Origin: Mongoliitalea lutea
Lineage (GTDB): Bacteria; Bacteroidota; Bacteroidia; Cytophagales; Cyclobacteriaceae
Direction: 5' to 3'
NCBI RefSeq assembly: GCF_014652135.1
Contig: NZ_BMYF01000016.1
Span: 53,961 to 117,960 of the forward strand
Length of the DNA: 64,000 bases
The notes beneath the pieces were generated by a model. The model made no database searches, was not told the DNA's origin, and saw only the letters and a program-made list of their open reading frames with translations. Of this stretch, positions 18,143 through 29,506 are shown piece by piece. The first letter of the stretch is position 1. Each line of letters begins with the position of its first letter. A program made the position numbers and the translations under genes.

Positions 18143-18841
18143 TTAGGATTTTCTGATGGTTCGTTGTTCGATTCTCTTCTCGTAGTTTACACCTTGGAAT
18201 ATGCGTTGTACATAAATCCCAGGGGTATGGATTTGATTAGGATCCAACTCGCCAGCAGGAACCAATTCTTCCACCTCTGCTATCGTTATTTTTCCCGCAG
18301 CAGCCATCATTGGATTGAAGTTTCTGGCTGTTCCTTTGAAAATCAGGTTGCCGGAGGTATCTCCTTTCCAAGCTTTCACAAATGAAAAATCGGCTCTCAG
18401 CCATCTTTCCATCAAATATAATTTTCCATCAAACTCACGAATTTCTTTTCCTTCAGCCACTTCTGTACCCACACCTGCCGGAGTAAAAAAGGCAGGAATG
18501 CCAGCACCTCCTGCACGTACTCGTTCTGCCAGCGTGCCCTGAGGAATCAATTCCACTTCTAATTCTCCACTCAGGAGTTGACGTTCAAATTCAGCATTTT
18601 CTCCCACATAGCTAGAGATCATTTTCTTTACCATGCGTTTTTTGAGCATCAGACCGATACCAAAATCATCCACGCCGGCATTATTGGAAATACAGGTAAG
18701 ACCGTTGAGGTCTTTTTCTAGGAGTGCAGCTATGGAATTTTCCGGGAGACCGGACAATCCAAAACCGCCAAACATCAGCACAGCGTCGGAGAAAACATCT
18801 TTCACCGCCTCTGCTGCATTCGCTACAGTTTTATTGATCAT
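18143..18841 (-). CDS. scoA: 3-oxoacid CoA-transferase subunit A
   Basis: A 232-residue alpha subunit of the 3-oxoacid CoA-transferase. The 'VLMFGGFGLSGLPENSI' glycine-rich motif, 'SNNAGVDDFGIG', 'IPQGTLAERVRAGGAGIPAFFTP' and 'GTARNFNPMMAAAG' segments are all standard. It lies 3 nt after ribF and 5 nt before scoB. The pair could feed acetoacetate to acetyl-CoA or act in leucine degradation. Confidence 0.95.
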   Translation of the reverse strand: MINKTVANAAEAVKDVFSDAVLMFGGFGLSGLPENSIAALLEKDLNGLTCISNNAGVDDFGIGLMLKKRMVKKMISSYVGENAEFERQLLSGELEVELIPQGTLAERVRAGGAGIPAFFTPAGVGTEVAEGKEIREFDGKLYLMERWLRADFSFVKAWKGDTSGNLIFKGTARNFNPMMAAAGKITIAEVEELVPAGELDPNQIHTPGIYVQRIFQGVNYEKRIEQRTIRKS

Positions 18842-18844
18842 GTG

Positions 18845-19792
18845 TTATTTGGATTTAGTTAAATGATTGGTCAATACTTGCAATGCTGCTATCCTGTCCT
18901 GCTCCAATTGAGCTTTTAATGAATCCAATCCTTCGAATTTAACTTCAGAGCGAAGATAAGCTTTTAAAAATACGCTTACACGTTTATCATACAAATCTCC
19001 GCTAAAATCAAATATATTTACTTCAATTGTCCGTGTATCTCCGCTGACTGTTGGACGGTTACCGATATTCAGCATGCCTTGAAAGCGTACACCTTCTATG
19101 CTGACCTCCACCGCGTATACTCCATCGGCGGGGATTAGCTTATAATCATGGGGGATATGGATGTTGGCTGTAGGAAAACCAATCGAACGGCCTAATTGCT
19201 GTCCTTTGATGATGATGCCATTGAGCTCATAATCTCTTCCTAAGTATTCATTGGCGATATCCACCCGCCCGGATTCCAAGGCTTTTCGGATTTTTGTGCT
19301 TGATACCCCTACATCATCCACATCTTCTCTCGCAATTTCCTCCAGTTCAAAAGGATACTTTGCCAAGTTAGCTTTCAAATAATCAAAGCCACCTTCTCGG
19401 TTTTTTCCAAATCTATGATCATATCCTATCACCAATCGCTTGGTTTGGATTCCTTCAATCAATACTTTTTGAATAAATTCCTCAGAAGAAAGATTGGAAA
19501 ACTCTTTGGTAAAAGGAATGGTAAGTAAATGGTCAATCCCTGCCTCTCGGAGTAATTTCGCCTTCTCTTCAAATGTGCTGAGCAAGCGCAGCTGATGATC
19601 ATCGGGCTGTAAAACCAAGCGTGGATGAGGCCAAAAAGTAATCATGACCGTCTCACCCTGAATCTCATCTGCGATGTTACGGATGCGTCGAAGGATTTTT
19701 TGATGACCTAAATGAACACCATCAAAGGTGCCACTAGTGACCACAGCATTGGTGACCGGAGAGAAATCAGCTAATCCTTCGTATATGTTCAT
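18845..19792 (-). CDS. ribF: Bifunctional riboflavin kinase / FAD synthetase
   Basis: A 315-residue RibF. The N-terminal FMN adenylyltransferase domain (about 1-185) has 'TSGTFDGVHLGHQKIL' (HxGH nucleotide-binding motif) and 'VIGYDHRFGKNREGG'; the C-terminal riboflavin kinase domain (about 185-312) has 'GRSIGFPTANI' and 'GVYAVEV'. It makes FMN then FAD in the cytosol. Its ATG overlaps the end of truB by 4 nt. The truB-ribF pair is a conserved bacterial arrangement. Confidence 0.96.
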   Translation of the reverse strand: MNIYEGLADFSPVTNAVVTSGTFDGVHLGHQKILRRIRNIADEIQGETVMITFWPHPRLVLQPDDHQLRLLSTFEEKAKLLREAGIDHLLTIPFTKEFSNLSSEEFIQKVLIEGIQTKRLVIGYDHRFGKNREGGFDYLKANLAKYPFELEEIAREDVDDVGVSSTKIRKALESGRVDIANEYLGRDYELNGIIIKGQQLGRSIGFPTANIHIPHDYKLIPADGVYAVEVSIEGVRFQGMLNIGNRPTVSGDTRTIEVNIFDFSGDLYDKRVSVFLKAYLRSEVKFEGLDSLKAQLEQDRIAALQVLTNHLTKSK

Positions 19793-20463
19793 GCAGTGCG
19801 TTCCTTAATTTTTGTTATCAGTTCGGGTAATTCTTCACTATCTTCCAAAAGAAATTCTCCTATTCTTGTTCGGCACAAAGAGGCCATGTAAGCACCCACC
19901 CCCAACAATTCTCCCAAATCCCTGGCAAGGCTTCGAATGTAGGTTCCCTTGCTGCATACAATACGAAAATAAATAACAGGGTTTTCAAATTTGGTGATTT
20001 CGAAGACTGAAACTTTGACAGGTCTAGCTTCAATGATCACTTCTTGTCCTTTTCGGGCTGCTTCATATACACGCTTACCACCTACTTTGATAGCAGAGTG
20101 CATAGGGGGAACTTGCATGATGTCACCAGTTAAGTGAGCAGCGGCATCTATTACTTTTTCTAAGGTAATATGAGCCGGATTTGCAACAGGGATCACTTCC
20201 TTTTCCAAGTCAAAACTCTCGGTAGTGCTCCCAATGACGAAGGTGCCTGTATATTCCTTTTCTTGCCCCATAAAAGTTTCTATGGATTTGGTCATCTTGC
20301 CGGCGCATACGATCAGTAAACCTGTTGCTAAGGGATCTAACGTTCCCGCATGCCCCACTTTTTTAATTTTGAGGGCATTGCGTACTTTTTTGACCACATC
20401 AAAAGAAGTCCATTCCAAAGGTTTATTGATCAAGAAAACTTCTCCGTAGGGGGCTTGTTCCAT
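19789..20463 (-). CDS. truB: tRNA pseudouridine-55 synthase TruB
   Basis: A 224-residue TruB that converts U55 of the tRNA T-loop to pseudouridine. The catalytic aspartate is in 'GHAGTLDPLATGLL'; 'KPLEWTSFDVV', 'VPPMHSAIKVGG' and 'CSKGTYIRSLARDLG' are family motifs. It is somewhat shorter than E. coli TruB because the C-terminal PUA domain is missing, which is common in Bacteroidota. It follows uppP by 18 nt and overlaps ribF by 4 nt. Confidence 0.95.
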   Translation of the reverse strand: MEQAPYGEVFLINKPLEWTSFDVVKKVRNALKIKKVGHAGTLDPLATGLLIVCAGKMTKSIETFMGQEKEYTGTFVIGSTTESFDLEKEVIPVANPAHITLEKVIDAAAHLTGDIMQVPPMHSAIKVGGKRVYEAARKGQEVIIEARPVKVSVFEITKFENPVIYFRIVCSKGTYIRSLARDLGELLGVGAYMASLCRTRIGEFLLEDSEELPELITKIKERTA

Positions 20464-20481
20464 TAAATAGGGGAATTGAAA

Positions 20482-21276
20482 TTAGTTGAAATATCCGGCT
20501 GCAATCGCAATCAAACCGACAATAGTACAGTAAATGGCGAAGTAGGTCAATTTGCTTTTGCGAACCAAGGCGATCATGACCGTACAGGCAAAGTAGCCCG
20601 AAATAAAGGCAGCCACAAATCCAACGGAAAGATATCCAAAGCTATCACTGTTATAAGCAAGTGCACCATCCAAAATATCCTTGGCCATTTTGCCCAAAAT
20701 CAAGGGGACAACCATCAGGAAAGAAAATCGGGCAGCTTTGCTTTTATCAATACCCAGCAATACGGATGCTGAAATGGTTGCACCCGAACGGGAAATGCCT
20801 GGAAGCATAGCAACCGCTTGTGCAAGTCCTACCAAGACCGCGTTCTTGAAACTGACGTTTTTATCGGTATTCTTGGCTTTATCCGCCAAAAATAAGAGTG
20901 TCGCTGTCACCAACAACATAAAGCCAACAAACATGACCTGACCACCGAAAAACTGTTCCAATTGCTCCTCAAAGAACAATCCTATGATGACAGCGGGAAT
21001 CATAGACAAGATGATTTTTACAGAGAATTGGGTTTCTTCATTCCATTGGAACTTTAGCAAACCGCTTAAAATCTCTCCAATGTCTTTTCTGAAAACAACA
21101 ATCGTAGCCAAGGCTGTGGCAGCGTGTAGCACAACCGTGAAGAGCAAACTCTCTTCTGGTAATTTACTTTCTCCGAGCAGGGCACCGGCTAATTCGAGAT
21201 GGCCACTGGAGGAAACAGGCAAAAACTCAGTCAATCCTTGAATAATTCCAAGGATGATTGCATCGATTAAATCCAT
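20482..21276 (-). CDS. uppP: Undecaprenyl-diphosphate phosphatase UppP (BacA)
   Basis: A 264-residue polytopic inner-membrane phosphatase that recycles undecaprenyl diphosphate for cell-wall synthesis and confers bacitracin tolerance. The two catalytic motifs are seen: 'GLTEFLPVSSSGHLELAG' near residues 15-32 and 'MLPGISRSGATISASVLLG' in the middle. About eight hydrophobic segments are evident. It is separated by 2 nt from the DUF3098 gene. The ftsX-DUF3098-uppP-truB order is recurrent in Bacteroidota. Confidence 0.96.
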   Translation of the reverse strand: MDLIDAIILGIIQGLTEFLPVSSSGHLELAGALLGESKLPEESLLFTVVLHAATALATIVVFRKDIGEILSGLLKFQWNEETQFSVKIILSMIPAVIIGLFFEEQLEQFFGGQVMFVGFMLLVTATLLFLADKAKNTDKNVSFKNAVLVGLAQAVAMLPGISRSGATISASVLLGIDKSKAARFSFLMVVPLILGKMAKDILDGALAYNSDSFGYLSVGFVAAFISGYFACTVMIALVRKSKLTYFAIYCTIVGLIAIAAGYFN

Positions 21277-21278
21277 GA

Positions 21279-21488
21279 CTATTTGTTACTCGGTTTATGG
21301 AAAATAGCGTAAAACTGAAAGATAAATCCAGCTAGTGTCACAATTGGTCCTAGGGTCAATCCCAAAAATCCAAACCCATGGGGTTCTTTGTCCAAACCGA
21401 TGAGGACGAAACCCAAGGAAATGATCCCAAGTCCAATCAACATCAATTGGTAATTCTTTTTTGAAAAAGGCATGTGTGAATTTTCCAT
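21279..21488 (-). CDS. DUF3098 small membrane protein
   Basis: A 69-residue protein with two hydrophobic segments (about 14-30 and 38-60) and a glycine/proline-rich link 'DKEPHGFGFLGLTLGPIV', as in DUF3098. The function is unknown. Its fixed place between ftsX and uppP, with 1-2 nt gaps, argues for a role linked to cell-envelope growth or division (inference). Confidence 0.85.
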   Translation of the reverse strand: MENSHMPFSKKNYQLMLIGLGIISLGFVLIGLDKEPHGFGFLGLTLGPIVTLAGFIFQFYAIFHKPSNK

Positions 21489-21489
21489 C

Positions 21490-22380
21490 TTAATATAATT
21501 CGTCCAAAGACATGTTTAAATACTTATTAACTGCTTGTAAGGTACTCAATACCGATAATACTGCACCTATCACTACCAACCCCCCAAATAAGGCATAGAG
21601 CAAGGTGTAATCCTGCAATAAAGCAAAACCATCAATATTCGCTTTGGTGTACTCAATGATTCCATATAGGAAGGCAGATGCCAATACTCCGGAGGCGATG
21701 CCAAACAAAAATGCTCTGGAAATAAATGGCATACGGATAAATCCTCTTGTTGCTCCTACAAGCTGCATACTTCTGATGAGGAATCGCTGTGAAAATAGCG
21801 CCAATTTGATGGTATTATTGATTAACATGATCACAGTAAATATCAGAATCAATACAAAGCCACCCAATACCAAAGCTACTTTTGTAAGGTTTTGATTGAT
21901 GGAATCAACGAGGTCAGCCATATAGGTGACTTCAAAAATACCTTCGATGAGTCTCAACTCTTCTACAATATCAGCTATAAGCTCTGATGTTTGGTATTCC
22001 TCTGCAATGGCCAATGTAAATGAATCCCTCAGTGGATTATCATCCAAAAACTTGGTAAAATCTTCCCCTGTGTTTTCTAAAAATTCTTTAGCGGCTTCCT
22101 CCTGTGAAATGTACTTAAATCCTGAACCATCTTCCTTTTGGATGATATAGGGCTTGTTTTTCAGCGTATTGCTGATGCGTGTGATGTCTTTTTCTTCTAG
22201 GTTTTTGTTTAAGAAAACCTGAATCTCAATGTTTTCTCGGATGATTTTGGTCAAGGTCTTAGCCTGTATGACAATCACTCCAAATAAGCCCAATATAAAA
22301 AGTGAGAGCGTCGTGCTAAAAAGCACAGAAGTGAATTTGAATCTACCTAGTTTCGTTTTCTTCCGTTGGTTGCTGCTCAT
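21490..22380 (-). CDS. ftsX: Cell-division protein FtsX
   Basis: A 296-residue FtsX: one N-terminal membrane helix (about 22-42), a periplasmic loop (about 50-165), then three further helices with the FtsX/MacB pattern ('VALVLGGFVLILIFTVIMLINNTIKLAL', 'RSMQLVGATRGFIRMPF'). With FtsE it regulates peptidoglycan hydrolases at the septum. FtsE is not adjacent in this window, as usual for Bacteroidota. It probably heads the operon down to scoB, or follows pdeM by 52 nt. Confidence 0.93.
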   Translation of the reverse strand: MSSNQRKKTKLGRFKFTSVLFSTTLSLFILGLFGVIVIQAKTLTKIIRENIEIQVFLNKNLEEKDITRISNTLKNKPYIIQKEDGSGFKYISQEEAAKEFLENTGEDFTKFLDDNPLRDSFTLAIAEEYQTSELIADIVEELRLIEGIFEVTYMADLVDSINQNLTKVALVLGGFVLILIFTVIMLINNTIKLALFSQRFLIRSMQLVGATRGFIRMPFISRAFLFGIASGVLASAFLYGIIEYTKANIDGFALLQDYTLLYALFGGLVVIGAVLSVLSTLQAVNKYLNMSLDELY

Positions 22381-22432
22381 GGTTTACAGATATAAATGTC
22401 AAAATTACTCAGCACAGGCGATTAAACAAATG

Positions 22433-23086
22433 CTATGACTTGAAATTAGCTTCCATCACCTGACTTCCTGTTACAACGTAAGTCTTATCATTTTTGGTGC
22501 ATGAAAGCAGATGGAGTCCAGTAAATCGGCCAAAAGCAGGGAGTATCAGCTGATTTGGCCGCATAAAGTAACATGGTAAGGATATTTTTTGTCGTCCATT
22601 TCCATGGAGCCGGATACCCGGATGAATATGACCACAGAGGTTAAACTTTGTTAACGGAATATTTTCTAAAGGTTCGTGTGTCAGCAGTAAGTTGCCCAAT
22701 TCCAATTGTTCCGGGATAATTTTCCAATTGGAGGCTTGATAGATGGCAGGAGGGAGGATGTCATGATTTCCCTTGATCAAGATAAATTGCACGCTTGGAA
22801 ATTGTGCTAAAAAATCCTCTAGAGTAAACCAGGATTCATTCAGATCACTGTGGAACAAATCTCCTAAGAAGTACACTTTCGAGGGATTCCATTGATGAAT
22901 AAGGGATTGTATTTTGATCAAATCCTCATCATGCAAGGTTTCGGGAATAGGGATTCCTGCCTTTCGGAAATGTGCGGCTTTACCAAAATGAGCGTCTGCG
23001 ATCAAGAGACTTTTTTCCTGAGGTATGAAAATAGCTTTCTCGGGCAATAAATTAAATGCTATTCCCTCCCACGTAACTGTTTGCAT
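22433..23086 (-). CDS. pdeM: Metallophosphoesterase, PdeM type
   Basis: A 217-residue calcineurin-fold phosphoesterase. Metal-binding motifs in order: 'LLIADAHFGKAAHFR' (D-x-H), 'YFLGDLFHSD' (GD), 'LIKGNHD' (GNHD) and 'LCGHIHPG' (GHxH). The pattern and length match the ligase-associated DNA damage response endonuclease PdeM. In many bacteria pdeM neighbours an ATP-dependent DNA ligase, an Lhr-like helicase and an exonuclease; none of these is in this window, so the role assignment is by homology pattern only. It may share a transcript with ftsX. Confidence 0.85.
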   Translation of the reverse strand: MQTVTWEGIAFNLLPEKAIFIPQEKSLLIADAHFGKAAHFRKAGIPIPETLHDEDLIKIQSLIHQWNPSKVYFLGDLFHSDLNESWFTLEDFLAQFPSVQFILIKGNHDILPPAIYQASNWKIIPEQLELGNLLLTHEPLENIPLTKFNLCGHIHPGIRLHGNGRQKISLPCYFMRPNQLILPAFGRFTGLHLLSCTKNDKTYVVTGSQVMEANFKS

Positions 23087-23189
23087 GCTTTCGAACTTCT
23101 TATGGGGAACTTCCTGTTTTTCCTTTCAACAATTTGAATAGTTATCCGTTTGAAAGGAAGTAAAACTTCTTTTTTTACACCACAAACTT

Positions 23190-23627
23190 ATGCATATGTT
23201 TAAGAAAATTGCTTTTACACTCTCATTCTTTTTGGTACAATTCACGATTTCCGCTCAGCAGGCGGATGCTATCTTAGGAGAATGGTACACCACTGAAAGG
23301 GATGCTAAAATTGAAATTTACAAGGAAGGGAACACCTATGCAGGTAAGATTGTATGGTTGGAGCAACCAACGGAGAATGGAAAGCCTATTTTAGATGCTA
23401 ACAATGCAGATAAAAGTAAGCGCAATCAACCTATTTTGGGTATTAAGCTGATTGAAGGTTTTAAGTATAAAAATGGGGTATGGGAAGAAGGCAAGATCTA
23501 TGATCCCCGCAACGGAAAATATTATTCCAGTACCATCAAAAAAAAGAATGCGGAGGTATTAGAAGTAAGAGGATTCGTAGGCTTTTCCATGATTGGAAGA
23601 ACCGTGGAATGGTATAAAGTAAAATAA
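23190..23627 (+). CDS. DUF2147 exported protein
   Basis: A 145-residue protein with a signal peptide (cleavage near 'ISAQQ', residue 23-25). The mature part matches the DUF2147 pattern: 'ILGEWYTTERDAKIEIYKEG', 'YAGKIVWL', 'G..ILDP.NGKYYSSTIK' and final 'GFVGFSMIGRTVEWYKV', a lipocalin-like barrel. The function is unknown in the family. It is monocistronic and convergent with xseB. A second ATG at 23196 gives a shorter signal peptide. Confidence 0.9.
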   Translation: MHMFKKIAFTLSFFLVQFTISAQQADAILGEWYTTERDAKIEIYKEGNTYAGKIVWLEQPTENGKPILDANNADKSKRNQPILGIKLIEGFKYKNGVWEEGKIYDPRNGKYYSSTIKKKNAEVLEVRGFVGFSMIGRTVEWYKVK

Positions 23628-23726
23628 ACTTTATCGACCACCTATGAATCGCTTTTGACACCTATCTCTTATTTTAAAAAATAAGTTGGAGTGCTTCAAG
23701 TGAAATTAAAGGTTTTTTAGAGAGCC

Positions 23727-23930
23727 TTAGTTTTCAGAGTCTTCTTGCAAGGCTTGATTGATTTCTTCTTCGGTCATGCGCAGCTTTTTTCTACAAAACT
23801 TCATCAACTCGGACGCTTCCTTAACCAAGGCTGTTAACTCATCCATGCCCTTTTCACCTTTTTCCAATGTTTCTACAATTTCTTGGACCCGCATCATTGC
23901 TTGGTCATAACTTAGTTCCTGTATGTTCAT
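23727..23930 (-). CDS. xseB: Exodeoxyribonuclease VII small subunit
   Basis: A 67-residue XseB from the ATG at 23930 ('MNIQELSYDQAMMRVQEIVETLEKG'); a start nine bases upstream is also open. The short helical hairpin with 'LSYDQAM..VQEIVE.LEKGE' is the family pattern. It binds XseA to form the ssDNA-specific exonuclease. It overlaps the 3' end of xseA by 26 nt, so its translation depends on xseA. Confidence 0.93.
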   Translation of the reverse strand: MNIQELSYDQAMMRVQEIVETLEKGEKGMDELTALVKEASELMKFCRKKLRMTEEEINQALQEDSEN

Positions 23931-25227
23931 CGCTGTCAATTTTTTGAATGATACTTTCTATAATTTGTTTACCGGTAAAGGTTTGCATCTGATCTCCTGC
24001 CGAAGGTTTTGATTGGTGTAAAGGGATACCTTTGATTTCTGTACGGGTATATCCTCTTTTGAAGTGCTCTTGCGGATCTAGGCGGGCTATGTCTTTTGCC
24101 ACCTGAGCAAGTGTTTTTTGCTCCTGATCGATGATCCGATTCCAGGATTTTTGAAGCGAATTTTTCAGCTCTGAAATTTTGTGCTTCTCCATTTTCAATC
24201 CATGCCCACTCCAAGATTTGATGGAATGCTGCAACTGGTCTAGCTGCTGATCACTTCGCTTGAGCTCTTGCCGGATGTGATTTCTTAGCCGTAGTTCTTG
24301 CTGATCCAATAGCTTCCCTTGATGTTGGATATGCAGAAAGACCGTACGCTCCATGCGTTTGTGTAGCATCAACAGATTTTCCTCAAACTCCAAGAACCCA
24401 TCCAAGAGGAAGGCAGCTACTGCGGTTGGTGTTTTTAGTTTGGTGTGTGCAACCAAGTCAGCCACTGTCTCATCCCGCTCATGTCCAATGCCTGTCAATA
24501 CCGGAATCGGGCATAGCGCTAGCACTTTGGCTAATTCGTAATCATCGAAACACTCTAAGTCTAAAGCCGCTCCCCCACCACGTACCAGTACAATGGCTTG
24601 AAATGCCTGAGTTTGGACTGCTTCTTGGACAGCATGACGAATGGAATGAGCGGCTTCTGCTCCTTGCATGACAGCAGGAAAGAGGGTTGTGTGTAATCGG
24701 TAGCCGTAACTATTGTTGATGAGCTGATTGATGAAATCTTCGTAACCCGCTGCATGGGGAGAACTGACGACTGCTATCCGCTGTGGAACACTAGGTAAGG
24801 CTAGTTGCTTATTTAGGTCCATCAACCCTTCTCTTAAGAGACGGTCTATGGTTGCCTGTCGTTGCTTAGCCCTTTCTCCCAAGGTAAAGGCAGGATCAAT
24901 ATCCTTAATGTTGAGGCTGATACCATAGACTTCATGAAAAGTCACCGTTACCCAAGCCAAGATTTTCATGGATGCCTGCAAACGCTGTCCGGTGGCTTGT
25001 TGAAACTTGGCAGCAACAGTTCGGTAGGTGTAGGACCAGATGGTTCCTCTGATTTTTGCTAAGGTTTGATTTCCTTCTTTTTCCAATAAATCCAGGTAGG
25101 CATGCCCATTTGGACCGGCCTTCAGTTCCCCGATTTCAGCGATCACCCAATAGCTGGGTTCCAACTGTGTATTGAGCGTATCCCGAATGATTTTATTGAG
25201 TGTTACCAGTGAAATAGCCTCTTGCAT
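23905..25227 (-). CDS. xseA: Exodeoxyribonuclease VII large subunit
   Basis: A 440-residue XseA. The N-terminal OB-fold (about 1-100) has 'YWVIAEIGELKAGPNGHAYLDLLEK'; the catalytic domain has 'RIAVVSSPHAAGYEDF', 'IVLVRGGGAALDLECFDD' and 'PVLTGIGHERDETVADLVAH'. Coiled-coil helices follow (about 275-390). It degrades ssDNA from both ends to short oligonucleotides during repair. Start chosen at 25227 because the OB-fold begins there. It is divergent from katG. Confidence 0.95.
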   Translation of the reverse strand: MQEAISLVTLNKIIRDTLNTQLEPSYWVIAEIGELKAGPNGHAYLDLLEKEGNQTLAKIRGTIWSYTYRTVAAKFQQATGQRLQASMKILAWVTVTFHEVYGISLNIKDIDPAFTLGERAKQRQATIDRLLREGLMDLNKQLALPSVPQRIAVVSSPHAAGYEDFINQLINNSYGYRLHTTLFPAVMQGAEAAHSIRHAVQEAVQTQAFQAIVLVRGGGAALDLECFDDYELAKVLALCPIPVLTGIGHERDETVADLVAHTKLKTPTAVAAFLLDGFLEFEENLLMLHKRMERTVFLHIQHQGKLLDQQELRLRNHIRQELKRSDQQLDQLQHSIKSWSGHGLKMEKHKISELKNSLQKSWNRIIDQEQKTLAQVAKDIARLDPQEHFKRGYTRTEIKGIPLHQSKPSAGDQMQTFTGKQIIESIIQKIDSDEHTGTKL

Positions 25228-25320
25228 AGAACAAAAATATGGTCTTTTATTCGTAACTTGGAAGTCTTAGGGGAAGGATTTTGTTGCAGGAGCTTAGATT
25301 TCATTAAATTTTCAGTACCC

Positions 25321-25339
25321 AAACCCTAGTCTAGGGTTT
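25321..25339. promoter_or_regulatory. Perfect palindrome between xseA and katG
   Basis: AAACCCTAG-T-CTAGGGTTT is a perfect 9-bp-arm inverted repeat with a 1-nt centre, in the divergent xseA/katG intergenic region. It has no useful T-run, so it looks like a dimeric repressor or activator site more than a terminator. A regulator of katG is the natural guess. Confidence 0.4.
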
Positions 25340-25482
25340 TCCCGTAGGTAAATAAGGATATCCAATATCTTGCTAATTGGCATTGATAGAAAAAAGATGA
25401 CTGCTTATAGATTTTATCAATCGAGTTTTAAATTGGATACAGGAAAATAATTAATATTTTAGCATACATAAACCCTTTATAA

Positions 25483-27726
<2,244 letters not shown>

Positions 27727-27750
27727 TTCAATGAGAATAATTGATAATGA

Positions 27751-27779
27751 AAAAAGACGGCTGAGAGGCCGTCTTTTTT
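27751..27779 (+). terminator. Intrinsic terminator of katG
   Basis: AAAAAGACGGC / GCCGTCTTTTT perfect 11-bp stem, 6-nt loop, followed by T-rich sequence. It insulates katG from the repeat array that begins 11 bp later. Confidence 0.92.
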
Positions 27780-27789
27780 ATTTTGTTAA

Positions 27790-29503
27790 GATCTCAAGGG
27801 GATTAGATGTTTATTTTCCGAAATACGTATTGGGTAGGTGCGACCCCGACTGGGGTCGAATGAGACTAGTTGGGTTGATGTTAGCTATAAGCATGTGACC
27901 TCTTTGAGGTCGGGTATATGTTTCATTTATTTTATGAGCTAATTTTTCTTTTTTCTCTCGATCCCAACGGGATCACATGTTTATAGCAAAAAATGCGTCT
28001 AGGGTAGTGTACGACCCCGACTGGGGTCGAATGAGCCTAGGTGAGTTGATGTTAGCTATAAACATGTGACCTCTTTGAGGTCGGGTACATATTTCATTCA
28101 TTTTATGACGCTAATTTTTCGATTTTCTCTTGATCCCAACGGGATCACATGTTTATAGCACGGAATGCGTCTAGGGTAGTGTACGACCCCGACTGGGGTC
28201 GAATGAGGTTAGGTGGGTTGATGTTAGCTATAAACATATGACCTCTTTGAGGTCGGGTACATATTTCATTTATTCTATTACGTTAATTTTTCGATTTTCT
28301 CTCGATCCCAACGGGATCACATGTTTATAGCACGGAATGCGTTTAGGGTATGTGCGACCCCGACTAGGGTCGAATGAGGCTAGGTGAGTTGATGTTAGCT
28401 ATAAACATGTGACCTCTTTGAGGTCGGGTACATGTTTTATTTATACTGTTACGTTAATTTTTCGGTTTGTTCTCGATCCCAACGGGATCATATGTTTATA
28501 GCATAGAATGCGTCTAGGGTAGTGTACGACTCCGACTGGGCCTGCCTGCCTGCAAAAGGCAGGGTCGAATGAGGCTAGGTGAGTTGATGTTAGCTATAAA
28601 CATGTGACCTCTTTGAGGTCGGGTACATGTTTTATTTATACTGTTACGTTAATTTTTCGGTTTGTTCTCGATCCCAACGGGATCATATGTTTATAGCATA
28701 GAATGCGTCTAGGGTAGTGTACGACTCCGACTGGGCCTGCCTGCCTGCAAAAGGCAGGGTCGAATGAGGCTAGGTGAGTTGATGTTAGCTATAAACATGT
28801 GACCTCTTTGAGGTCGGGTACATGTTTTATTTATACTGTTACGTTAATTTTTCGGTTTCCTCTCGATCCCAACGGGATCACATGTTTATAGCAAAAAATG
28901 CGTCTAGGGTAGTGTACGACCCCGACTGGGGTTGAATGAGGCTAGGTGGGTTGATGTTAGCTATAAGCATTTGACCTCTTTGAGGTCGGATACATATTTT
29001 ATTTATTCTATTACGTTAATTTTTCGATTTTCTCTCGATCCCAACGGGATCACATGTTTATAGTTTAAAATTCGTCTGGGGTTAGGTACGACCCCGACTG
29101 GGGTTGAATGAGGCTAGGTGGGTTGATGTTAGCTATAAACATGTGACCTCTTTGAGGTCGGATACATATTTTATTTATTCTATTACGTTAATTTTTCGAT
29201 TTTCTCTCGATCCCAACGGGATCACATGTTTATAGTTTAAAATTCGTCTGGGGTTAGGTACGACCCCGACTGGGGTTGAATGAGGCTAGGTGGGTTGATG
29301 TTAGCTATAAGCATTTGACCTCTTTGAGGTCGGATACATATTTTATTTATTCTATTACGTTAATTTTTCGATTTTCTCTCGATCCCAACGGGATCACATG
29401 TTTATAGCACGGAATGCGTCTAGGGTATGTGCGACCCCGACTGGGGTCGAATATGGCTAGTTGCAAGGATGTTAGCTATAAACATGTGACCTCTTTGAGG
29501 TCG
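27790..29503. repeat. Tandem array of ten ~171-bp hairpin-rich units (REP/BIME-like)
   Basis: Ten units follow head to tail. GACCCC boxes start at 27842, 28013, 28185, 28356, 28528, 28723, 28918, 29090, 29262 and 29433 (offset by about 1 nt from the preceding C), giving periods of 171-172 bp, except two of 195 bp. Each unit has three stem-loops: GACCCC-GACT-GGGGTC, GACCTC-TTT-GAGGTC and GATCCC-AAC-GGGATC. The second is preceded by GCTATAAACATGT and the third followed by ACATGTTTATAGC, the exact reverse complement, so these two are inverted copies of one element about 75 bp apart. The first unit is degenerate on its left side. Units 5 and 6 carry a 23-bp C/G-rich insert in the first hairpin and are nearly identical, as are 8 and 9, so the array grew by segmental duplication. 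No ORF is present. The array ends 3 bp before the stop codon of the HUH transposase gene. Confidence 0.95.
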
Positions 29504-29506
29504 GGT

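Noticed and set aside
27790..29503. CRISPR array
   Set aside because: Units are 171-195 bp with near-identical sequence throughout; there are no short repeats with unique spacers and no cas genes nearby.
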